Shown here: positions 44,300 through 52,597 of the stretch, in pieces
Numbering within the stretch: the stretch's first letter is position 1
Layout: each line of letters begins with the position of its first letter
Assembly: GCA_934476675.1 (NCBI GenBank)
Contig: CAKSOE010000011.1
Span: forward strand, 1-64,000
Direction: 5' to 3'
From: an uncultured Clostridia bacterium
GTDB taxonomy: Bacteria; Bacillota; Clostridia; UBA1381
Length of the DNA: 64,000 nt
Translations under genes and position numbers: made by a program
The notes under the pieces: model-generated
Databases searched by the model: none
Told to the model about the DNA's origin: nothing
What the model saw: the letters and a program-made list of their open reading frames with translations, nothing else

Positions 44300-45274
44300 C
44301 AAAATAAGCATATGGCAAACGTTAAATGTTTAAAAAAAGAGAGCGCAATTTCAACTGCTGCGCAGCAAAAAAAATCAATATTTAAGGTTTTATGGCGTTA
44401 CAGATATTTTTATTTGTTTCTTGCACCGGCTGTAATTTGGTTTTTTATATTCAAATACGTACCTATGTACGGAATTACATTGGCTTTTAAGGAATATCGG
44501 TTTGATAAAGGTATTCTCGGCAGTGAATGGGTCGGTCTGCGATATGTAAAGCAGTTCATATTTCATTATGATTTCTGGATGCTTATGCGTAACACCGTCA
44601 GTATATCGGCAATGAAATTATTTATCGGATTTCCGATGCCTATTATTCTGGCTTTAATGCTCAATGAGGTCAGTAACAATAAATTCAAGAGAACCATTCA
44701 GACGGTATCATATCTTCCGCACTTTGTTTCGTGGGTTGTGGTTGTTGCACTGATGAATAAGTTTTTAACTCCCTACGGCGGTCTTATAAACGAGCTTTTG
44801 GGAAAATTCGGAGTAGAACCGATTAACTTCATGGGAGAAAAAGCGTGGTTTTATCCGCTGGTACTGATAAGCAGCATATGGAAAGAGGTCGGCTGGGGGT
44901 CAATCATATATTTAGCCGCAATCGCAGGGATAAACCAGGATATTTATGAGGCAGCGGCTTTGGACGGCGCCGGAAAACTTAAATCAATATTGTATATTAC
45001 AATACCATGCGTACTGCCGACTGCCGGTATTATGTTCATAATGAAAGTCGGAACGCTTATAGAAGCCGGCTTTGACCAGATATATCTGATGCAGACGCCC
45101 GGAGTCCTTGATGTGGCGGAGGTTTTAGATACGTACGTGGTAAAGACGGGTATACGTGAAGGAATGTTCAGTTTCGCAACAGCGGTAGGCTTATTCAAAT
45201 CGATTATCGCACTGATATTGATTGTTGTAACCAATGCGGTATCAAAGAAGCTGTCCGATGTGGCGCTGTGGTAG
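44291..45274 (+). CDS. lplB: Carbohydrate ABC transporter permease, LplB type
   Basis: A 327-residue permease with about six helices. FLAPAVIWFFIFKYVPMYGI at the first helix and EAAALDGAGKLKSILYITIP near 230 are typical of LplB/YteP. The start is uncertain: GTG 44291 lies inside a hairpin about 20 bases from the ribosome binding site, while ATG 44312 (MANVKCLKK) would give 320 residues. The conserved part begins later, so function is unaffected. It pairs with the LplC-type permease at 36404. Confidence 0.88.
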   Translation: MKIQNKHMANVKCLKKESAISTAAQQKKSIFKVLWRYRYFYLFLAPAVIWFFIFKYVPMYGITLAFKEYRFDKGILGSEWVGLRYVKQFIFHYDFWMLMRNTVSISAMKLFIGFPMPIILALMLNEVSNNKFKRTIQTVSYLPHFVSWVVVVALMNKFLTPYGGLINELLGKFGVEPINFMGEKAWFYPLVLISSIWKEVGWGSIIYLAAIAGINQDIYEAAALDGAGKLKSILYITIPCVLPTAGIMFIMKVGTLIEAGFDQIYLMQTPGVLDVAEVLDTYVVKTGIREGMFSFATAVGLFKSIIALILIVVTNAVSKKLSDVALW

Positions 45275-45276
45275 TA

Positions 45277-45298
45277 TATTAAAAATAAAATTTTAATA
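45277..45298 (+). promoter_or_regulatory. AT-rich intercistronic hairpin before the solute-binding protein gene
   Basis: TATTAAAA (45277-45284) and TTTTAATA (45291-45298) flank a 6-base loop directly before the AGGAGG of the next gene. It may affect mRNA stability; it is too weak to be a terminator. Confidence 0.35.
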
Positions 45299-45311
45299 CA
45301 GGAGGTATAAA

Positions 45312-46979
45312 ATGAAGTTAAAAAAGGTGTTTTTGATTATAGCGGCGGCGGCAGCTGCGGCTGCGTGCATTTCCGGCTGTAATCAATCTAAGGAAAAAGC
45401 AGACGGGAACGAAAATGTTACCCTGAGGTTCTTGGATTGCTGGCAGGGGGAATCGGCAATCAGTCCGAGCGATCTTACCAATAATGCGGTTGCAAAGGTC
45501 ATACGGGAAAAGACGGGAGTTACGTTAAATCCCGAATTTATTACCACGAGCGAAATAGAAAAATTAAATGTTCTGTTTGCTTCGGGGGATATGCCCGACC
45601 TTATCAGCGCTCCGTTCTGGGGCGGTGCGGATGCAACGACAATGCTTATAAAGAGATCGGCAAAAGAGGGCCTGCTCATGTCTTTGGACGAACTTGTAGA
45701 GGAATACGGCCCTAATGTAAAACCTGCTATGGAGGGAGTTGCGGCAACTAAGGATCTGAAAGAATTTGACCTGGAGGATCCGGATTTTGAGGGGAAACAT
45801 TATCTGCTGCTTGCACAGGCGAAGATGATAGAATCACCGGAGGATGTTGCAAACGATGCAAAAACTCTTTACATAAGAAAGGATATTTACGATTCGCTCA
45901 ATGTAGATCCGGAAAAGATTAAGACATCGGACGATATATACGAATTGCTGAAAAAAATTAAGGCAGGCAACTTTAAAGACGTAAACGGCAGAGATATTAT
46001 TCCGGCAGGCTCATGGCACAGCGGCTATCTGTTAGGCTTGTTATATACATCGTATATAGATTCGGTAGATAATATTACAAACTACGGCTTATCAGACGGC
46101 AAGGTGGTGGAGGATACATTTGAACCGCTTACCGAAAAACGTATTTTATTTATGAGAAAGCTTATTTCCGAGGGGCTTCTTGATGTGGAGGCAATAAGCC
46201 AGAATTCGGCAAGAGCTACGGAAAAATTATCGACAGGAAGCGTAGGGATAATCGGATCGAGATATAATCAGCTCAAAGACACATTGTCAAATACGCTGTA
46301 TATTACCAATCCGGAGATGAAATACATTCCGCTTCCCTATCTGCAAGACGCAAAGGGAAGAACAGGCTTTATTTCACTTAAAGGTACAAGCGGCGCTTCG
46401 GTGCTTATGATTCCGAAAACGACAAAAAATCCCGAAGCGGTCATAAAAGCGCTTAACTTTATTAATTCCGAGGAGGGTGTAAAGCTGATTTCCTACGGAA
46501 TTGAGGGCGAGCATTATAACATGGTTGACGGTAAACCGCGCCTTACGCAGGAATGGCTTGAAAAATACAAAAGCGATACAAAGAATTTGAGTAAAGAGGG
46601 CATCAGAAGCATATACGACAGACTGCTGCTTTTGAATAAAAGACTTAAAGAATACGGAGAATCATTGCCGGGACAAGCGGACGAAGTGGATGAAGATTTT
46701 GAATACGCAAAATCACTTTGCCCGTTCGGCGGATTTGTAGACGGAATAAGAGTAAATTATTTTGAAAATTCATATCCCGACATTGATAAGGTAAAAAGCC
46801 TGCGTTCCTCCTCAAAGGTAAACGATACTATAAACAAAGCGTATTTCCAGGAGTCGGACGAGGCGGCTTTACAGGTAATCAGAGGACTTAAAGAGCAAAT
46901 GTATAAGGACGGAGAAATAGAAAAGCTTCTTGATTATTTAACCGAACAGACTAAAGACAGAGATGATATATTATATTGA
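45312..46979 (+). CDS. Extracellular solute-binding lipoprotein, LplA/YtcQ type
   Basis: A 555-residue lipoprotein with signal peptide and lipobox CISGC, lipidated Cys at 23. The size (about 550) and the LNVLFASGDMPDLI segment fit the family 1 binding proteins that work with LplB/LplC permeases for oligosaccharide import. No ATPase subunit is encoded here; such importers often use a shared MsmK-type ATPase. Ribosome binding site CAGGAGG. Confidence 0.9.
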   Translation: MKLKKVFLIIAAAAAAAACISGCNQSKEKADGNENVTLRFLDCWQGESAISPSDLTNNAVAKVIREKTGVTLNPEFITTSEIEKLNVLFASGDMPDLISAPFWGGADATTMLIKRSAKEGLLMSLDELVEEYGPNVKPAMEGVAATKDLKEFDLEDPDFEGKHYLLLAQAKMIESPEDVANDAKTLYIRKDIYDSLNVDPEKIKTSDDIYELLKKIKAGNFKDVNGRDIIPAGSWHSGYLLGLLYTSYIDSVDNITNYGLSDGKVVEDTFEPLTEKRILFMRKLISEGLLDVEAISQNSARATEKLSTGSVGIIGSRYNQLKDTLSNTLYITNPEMKYIPLPYLQDAKGRTGFISLKGTSGASVLMIPKTTKNPEAVIKALNFINSEEGVKLISYGIEGEHYNMVDGKPRLTQEWLEKYKSDTKNLSKEGIRSIYDRLLLLNKRLKEYGESLPGQADEVDEDFEYAKSLCPFGGFVDGIRVNYFENSYPDIDKVKSLRSSSKVNDTINKAYFQESDEAALQVIRGLKEQMYKDGEIEKLLDYLTEQTKDRDDILY

Positions 46980-46996
46980 AAAAGAGGTGTTTTACG

Positions 46997-48733
46997 ATGT
47001 TAAAAAAGCTTATATCCATTTATTTTATCTTAACGCTGATGTGCGGATTGATGAATCCTGTTGTCAAAGCCGCCAAACCGGCTGATATATATCTTCCGGG
47101 CTGGACCGTTTCCTTTAATGAGGACGGAACAAACGATACCAAAGGGGAAGCGTTTGTTGATAGTTCCGAAAAACATACGGGAGAAAATTCCGTCAAATTG
47201 GTTTTTAAATCCTCACAGGGAACTAACCGCTATGTAACATTAAAAAGCGAAAAAATCCCGCTCAAAGGCGGTACGACATACAAATTTGGTTTTTGGGTAA
47301 AGTTGGGGGCGTCCACTCGTCTTTTATCGGTAAGATTAAACTGGGGAGCAAAAAATCTTCTGACCGATAAAAACGGAAAAACAAAATACGGAACTACTTC
47401 TAAGGTTGACTGGGAATATTACGAATACAGCTACACACCGGAGACGGACGCATCGGAGAGTCTGCTGTTCATGATAGAGGGATATTCATCGAATGGTGCA
47501 TGGATTGATGATGCAGAGGTTTATGAGTGTGACGGCAGCGGAAATAAAATCGGAAAAAATATGCTGGCAAATCCGGGATTTGAGCAGACAGGCAACATGG
47601 CTGCAATTGAAATGAATTACTGGACGGCTGCGTTTAATAATGCCGATACATCTGCGGCAGGCGGATATGCAGCGGGAGATGCGGCAATCATGCAGAATGA
47701 AAACGGAGGCCATTCGCTCAACGTAAGTTTTCCGATGATGGCTAAGAGTAACCGTTATATGGTAATAAAGAGTATGCCGTTAAATTTTGACGCTGATAAA
47801 AAATATAAGTGGGAATTTTCCATGAAATCGGCGGACAGAAAAAAGATAGGTGTACGTATAGGCTGGAAAACGGACAGAACAAATATAATTCCGGAAAACA
47901 GCGAATGGGCACGATATAGCGGAATATGCTCTCCATCGGGAATGCAGCAGCTTTTGATTATTGTGGAGGATTATTCACCTAACGGAATCATGATTGATGA
48001 TGCGGCAATTTATGAATGTGATGACAACGGAAACGCTCTGAGCGAAAACATTCTTCCCAATCCGGATTTTGAGGATAATGATATTCTTATGGAGGTACAG
48101 CAGCTAAATGTTGACAGAAAAAATGATAGTCTTACATTTACATGGCAAAATCCCGATTACGCGAATTATACAGAAATTTTGCTGTATGAAATAAATGCGG
48201 AAAACGGGCTGAATCTGTCGGGAACGGCACAGAGAACCGATACATCATCGATTGTGCTTTCAAACCTGACCGATATACCGCAAAAACGCTACGTCATAAA
48301 AACAGCTTATCCTGCTGCAGAGTATGAGTCGGAGGGGATTTCAATCGGAGCTTATCTGGCGGAGAAGCCGTGCTTTGATCTTCTCGAAAGCGCGGAACCG
48401 TCGGCTGACGGAGAATTTACGGTTTTAAAAGAGAATATAAAAGCTCTTGAAAAAGGGTACATAAGAGCGAGCGTAAATATTGCAAACAATTACATGGGCG
48501 AAAGTTTTAAACCGACGCTGCTGGCTGCTCTCTATAATAGTGAAAGTTTATGTGATATTCAGACGGTCAGCAGTTATGTTAAAGAAGGAGATACTCTGAA
48601 CGGAGCGCCGGAGACATTTGGGTTAATATTTAATGTTCCGGATTTGGAAAACGGCAATTACAGCATAAAAGTGTTTATATGGAATGATGAAACAATGGTG
48701 CCGCTTTCCAATAATGTGCCGATATTGAATTAA
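46997..48733 (+). CDS. Secreted protein with two CBM modules, FN3 and Ig-like domain
   Basis: A 578-residue secreted protein: signal peptide (about 1-26), two CBM copies (about 30-190 and 203-350; WTVSFNEDG...WIDDAEVYECDGSGNKIGKN and WTAAFNNAD...MIDDAAIYECDDNGNALSEN), FN3 (about 357-450), and a C-terminal Ig-like domain ending in the SIKVFIWNDETMVPLSN pattern. No catalytic motif. It resembles the protein at 43040 with an extra CBM. Start at ATG 46997 after AAAGAGGTG, overlapping nothing but 17 bases after the solute-binding gene. Confidence 0.75.
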   Translation: MLKKLISIYFILTLMCGLMNPVVKAAKPADIYLPGWTVSFNEDGTNDTKGEAFVDSSEKHTGENSVKLVFKSSQGTNRYVTLKSEKIPLKGGTTYKFGFWVKLGASTRLLSVRLNWGAKNLLTDKNGKTKYGTTSKVDWEYYEYSYTPETDASESLLFMIEGYSSNGAWIDDAEVYECDGSGNKIGKNMLANPGFEQTGNMAAIEMNYWTAAFNNADTSAAGGYAAGDAAIMQNENGGHSLNVSFPMMAKSNRYMVIKSMPLNFDADKKYKWEFSMKSADRKKIGVRIGWKTDRTNIIPENSEWARYSGICSPSGMQQLLIIVEDYSPNGIMIDDAAIYECDDNGNALSENILPNPDFEDNDILMEVQQLNVDRKNDSLTFTWQNPDYANYTEILLYEINAENGLNLSGTAQRTDTSSIVLSNLTDIPQKRYVIKTAYPAAEYESEGISIGAYLAEKPCFDLLESAEPSADGEFTVLKENIKALEKGYIRASVNIANNYMGESFKPTLLAALYNSESLCDIQTVSSYVKEGDTLNGAPETFGLIFNVPDLENGNYSIKVFIWNDETMVPLSNNVPILN

Positions 48734-48747
48734 CAGCAACAGATACA

Positions 48748-48781
48748 ATACCGGAGCGGAATTTTATTTCCGCTCTGGTAT
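48748..48781 (+). promoter_or_regulatory. Stable intercistronic hairpin before the first GH-A gene
   Basis: A 14-bp stem (arms 48748-48761 and 48768-48781, GC-rich core GAGCGG/CCGCTC, one G-T wobble) with a 6-base loop. No U-run follows, so it is more likely an mRNA processing or stability element, or a weak attenuator, than a terminator. Confidence 0.55.
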
Positions 48782-48809
48782 GACCATAGATACAGTGGAG
48801 GTATGGGCT

Positions 48810-51800
48810 ATGTTGAAAAACAGAAATAGAATGTGTTCGCTTGCTTTAACGATGATAACCATGTTAAGTATTTTTTGCCCTGTGTTTGCAAATACGGCGG
48901 CAGAGGCGGCGAATACCAAAATTACGGGCTGGACATTCGGAATATCAAACAATGCGGATGCTTCGTGTGAGCTTGACAGTGAAGTTAAGCTGAACGGAGG
49001 AATGTCGGCGCATATGAAAAACAACAGTTCACAGCGTTCAAATGTTTATGCCGTTTTAAAAACCCCCGTAAGCGTTGAAAAAGGAAAGACATATGTATAC
49101 AGCTTTTGGGCAAAGGCATATAAAGCTTCGGGGATAGGCTGCAACCTGAGCTTTAACGAAAGAAAATCACTGACACCGGTAGGCGGTACGTATGACTGGA
49201 CTCATTTCAGCTTTGAGTATACTCATACCGGCGGAAATACATCTTTAACATTCCAGTTCCTGCTGGAAAACAGAGTAAAGGATTTTTGGGTTGATGATGT
49301 TGAATTTTATGAAAAGGGCGAGGACGGTAATCCTACGGGAAAAAATCTGATTTCAAATTCGGGATTTGAAGCCGATTTTTCGGGTACGGCATTAGATACG
49401 GAAGCACAGAAAATCAGATATGCAAATATGACGGGAAATAATTTTGATTACAAACAGTATATGCAAACCTACGGATGTGTAAATTACGCTCCGGTTCTGC
49501 CGAGCGTGAACATTACGGTGGACGGCAGTCTTGACGATTGGGAGAACAGCGCATACGGAAGTGTGCAGATGCCTTCGACAAACAGCCAGCTTACGGTCAA
49601 TAAGGAATATTCGGGAAAAGACGATATATATTCGTCAGCAAAAATCGCATATGACAGTGAATATATATATTTCGGAATAGAAGTAACCGATGATATTCAT
49701 TTCCCCGTTACGGATCCGCAGGCATTAAAAAATATGTGGAGAGGCGACAGTGTACAAATTGTACTCAGCGAAATGATTGACAGCTACGGTACGGAATATA
49801 TCTTTGCATATTCAGGTGACGGAGTTCCGTATATATACCAGGCAAACTGCACGGAAGAACAGCTTAAAACAATAAAGTTTAACGGTGCAAGAGCGGATAA
49901 TAAAACAATTTATGAAATTGCAATACCGTGGAAGCTGGATTTTGAAGCAGTACCAAAGGAAATGCTGTTTGATATGGTAGTCAATGATAATGACGGAGAC
50001 GGCAGAGATTGTTTTCTCGAATTGGCTCCGGGAGTGACTGCGAACAAAAGCAACCGCTATTTTCCGAAGCTTACATTGGTCGAAAAGAGCGAAGAATGCT
50101 TTGCATGGACAGAGGGTGACAAAACGGTATATGAGAATAATGACAATGAGTTTTTCGTGTATATTTATAACCCGAACGAAACAAGCGTTAACGTGAATGT
50201 TGATATTGCCGAGCTGAATTTTACTAAGTCAGTCGAGCTGCCGCCGAAAAAGACGGTAAGGCAGACCATACCCATTACCCTGACGGAATGCGGCTCGCAC
50301 AATGCCGGGGTTTCGGTCAAGTCTGCAAATGGCAGTGAAATCATCGTTAATCATGAATTCAGTATAATTCACAGTGCAGAATATTATGAAGAGAAGCTGA
50401 ACAAATTTAAAAGTAATAATCTGCCTAAGATAAATAAGCTTTTAAAACAATGTGAGAGTGCGAAAATACCGACGGATTACGAAACGGTTAACTATACCGT
50501 CATGCAAAGGTTTACCGATGATGCGATTGCAGATGCGGCAGACGGAAAAACCGAACTTTTGGATTATGTGCTGAGATGCTTAAACGAATTGTATGACGAA
50601 GCAAAGAATAATTTGGAAAATTATCTAAATAACAATAAAAGAGCGCTTGTAACACCGAGATATATTACGGGCAATACGGAACTTGAAAACCGTTCAATTA
50701 TAGGAAATACCTCCAATGCGATTACCGGAAAGGAAAAGCAGCGGACGGTGTTTATGACGGGATACGGTCATTTTAAAGACGTCAGAACAGATATTCCGAA
50801 TTTCAAGGGTTACGGAACAAATATCATTCAGATTGAACTCGGACCGCAGAATGTATTGCGCAAGGGCAGCAACGGAGAATTTAATATATCAAATTATGAT
50901 TTAACAAACGATATATGCAAAACGCTTGAAAATGCCGAGAAAAACAATATTGCGGTAAATCTGCTGCTTTCTCCGCATTATTTCCCAAGCTGGATTACGC
51001 AGATGTTTCCGGAGGTAAAGCACGGAAACGACGGCGGATTTATAAAGTATAATATTTACAGTGAGAAAGCAAAGGAGGCAATAGAGCTTTATTTAAGAAC
51101 GGTTATTCCGGCAGTAAAGGACTATAAATCGCTGCACAGCATCTGTCTCAGTAACGAGCCTGTGTTCTATTCAAATCTTGATGAATACAATCTGACGTTC
51201 TGGCACGATTATCTGAAAGAAATGTATACCGATGTGAATGAACTGAACAGTGTGTACGGCACAGCATATACAAGCTTTGATGAAGTGCCTATGCCGTCAG
51301 ATGTTGAGGGGAGTGCGCATTTTTATGACTGGATGGTGTTTAATAACAGAATGTTTGCCGATTGGCATTCATGGATGGCGGACATCGTGCATGAGCTTGC
51401 GCCGGACATTCCGCTGCACTCAAAGGTAATGAATATGCTTGAAGATGACGGACGTCACAGAAAGTTTTTGAAAAACGGAACAGACCCGGAAATGTTTGCC
51501 GAATTTTCGGATTATATGGGCTGTGACGCATCGAATTATTTTTACCAGAACATTGACGGCAGCGGCAGCGGAATTATTACAAAAATGAAATGGTACGATT
51601 TGCTTGAATCCATGAAAAATGCTCCGGTGTTTAACTCTGAGGATCATATAATCAGTATAGACGATAATAACTTCGGCAGTGAGGGTGCAGAGCATTTTAA
51701 TTCGGATTTATGGCAGGGTGCGATTCACGGCAGAAGCGCCGCTACGCTTTGGGTATGGGCAAAAGATACCACCGGCAAGCAAAAAGACAGATTGCTGGAA

Positions 51801-52577
51801 AGACCGGATATTGTTGCGGCTGTCGGAAAAACAAATCTGGATTTAAACAGATTGAGTAATGAAGTAACGGCATTTCAGAATCAAAAAGCCGAAACAGCAA
51901 TATTGTATTCAATGACGGCATGGACATATTCAAAGCAATATATGGACGCATTGGATAAAGCATACAGAGCTGCCGTTTACAGCGGACAAAAGGTACGTTT
52001 TGTGACGGAAAAGCAGATTAAAGAAGGACAGTTAAAGGATATAAAGGTACTGCTTGTTCCCGATGTTAAAAACGCATGGGAAACAACACTGACAGGGGTA
52101 GACGAATTTATTCAAAACGGCGGAAAAACAATCATTCTGGGTAATGATGCTTTCACAAATGACGAGCATAATAAACCGCTGTCGGCGGACGTAAGAGACC
52201 GTGTCATGAAAAACGCGACGGTTATACCGATAGAAACCGACGGAAAATATACAATAACCGCTCCTTTGCCGCAGGAGGTAAGAAAGGAAATTTTCAAAGC
52301 ATATTCCGATAGCGGAACAGACGGCGTTATGCTGATTGATGAAACGACAGGCGAGCCGGTATATGATGTTGAATGGCGATGTGCGGAATATAACGGTAAA
52401 CTGCACATTAATATGTGTAATTACAATTGGAAAGAGCCTAAAAAAATCAGAATTGAAATAAACGGCAAAAAAGCGAATGTAATAAAAGAGATTATTAAAA
52501 ATGAAAAACTGAATGATGCAAGCTTTGAACTGCAACCATTCAGCCCCAAACTGATAACGGCAGAAATCCCTAAATAA
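48810..52577 (+). CDS. Secreted multi-domain GH-A (GH42-like) glycoside hydrolase
   Basis: A 1255-residue secreted enzyme. Order: signal peptide (about 1-35), CBM as in its neighbours (about 38-190), CBM9/DOMON-like domain (about 225-430; VDGSLDDWENSAYG, YDSEYIYFGIEVTD), beta-sandwich (about 430-530), helical linker, a TIM barrel (about 640-1040), an amidotransferase-like domain (about 1050-1160; VLLVPDVKNAW, IQNGGKTIILG) and a small beta domain. The predicted acid/base is E783 (LSNEPVF) and the nucleophile E944 (FNSEDH), the clan GH-A arrangement. Likely a beta-galactosidase-type activity; CAZy family uncertain. Start at ATG 48810 after GTGGAGG. Confidence 0.8.
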   Translation: MLKNRNRMCSLALTMITMLSIFCPVFANTAAEAANTKITGWTFGISNNADASCELDSEVKLNGGMSAHMKNNSSQRSNVYAVLKTPVSVEKGKTYVYSFWAKAYKASGIGCNLSFNERKSLTPVGGTYDWTHFSFEYTHTGGNTSLTFQFLLENRVKDFWVDDVEFYEKGEDGNPTGKNLISNSGFEADFSGTALDTEAQKIRYANMTGNNFDYKQYMQTYGCVNYAPVLPSVNITVDGSLDDWENSAYGSVQMPSTNSQLTVNKEYSGKDDIYSSAKIAYDSEYIYFGIEVTDDIHFPVTDPQALKNMWRGDSVQIVLSEMIDSYGTEYIFAYSGDGVPYIYQANCTEEQLKTIKFNGARADNKTIYEIAIPWKLDFEAVPKEMLFDMVVNDNDGDGRDCFLELAPGVTANKSNRYFPKLTLVEKSEECFAWTEGDKTVYENNDNEFFVYIYNPNETSVNVNVDIAELNFTKSVELPPKKTVRQTIPITLTECGSHNAGVSVKSANGSEIIVNHEFSIIHSAEYYEEKLNKFKSNNLPKINKLLKQCESAKIPTDYETVNYTVMQRFTDDAIADAADGKTELLDYVLRCLNELYDEAKNNLENYLNNNKRALVTPRYITGNTELENRSIIGNTSNAITGKEKQRTVFMTGYGHFKDVRTDIPNFKGYGTNIIQIELGPQNVLRKGSNGEFNISNYDLTNDICKTLENAEKNNIAVNLLLSPHYFPSWITQMFPEVKHGNDGGFIKYNIYSEKAKEAIELYLRTVIPAVKDYKSLHSICLSNEPVFYSNLDEYNLTFWHDYLKEMYTDVNELNSVYGTAYTSFDEVPMPSDVEGSAHFYDWMVFNNRMFADWHSWMADIVHELAPDIPLHSKVMNMLEDDGRHRKFLKNGTDPEMFAEFSDYMGCDASNYFYQNIDGSGSGIITKMKWYDLLESMKNAPVFNSEDHIISIDDNNFGSEGAEHFNSDLWQGAIHGRSAATLWVWAKDTTGKQKDRLLERPDIVAAVGKTNLDLNRLSNEVTAFQNQKAETAILYSMTAWTYSKQYMDALDKAYRAAVYSGQKVRFVTEKQIKEGQLKDIKVLLVPDVKNAWETTLTGVDEFIQNGGKTIILGNDAFTNDEHNKPLSADVRDRVMKNATVIPIETDGKYTITAPLPQEVRKEIFKAYSDSGTDGVMLIDETTGEPVYDVEWRCAEYNGKLHINMCNYNWKEPKKIRIEINGKKANVIKEIIKNEKLNDASFELQPFSPKLITAEIPK

Positions 52578-52597
52578 TAATTATAAAGGATTGAAAT

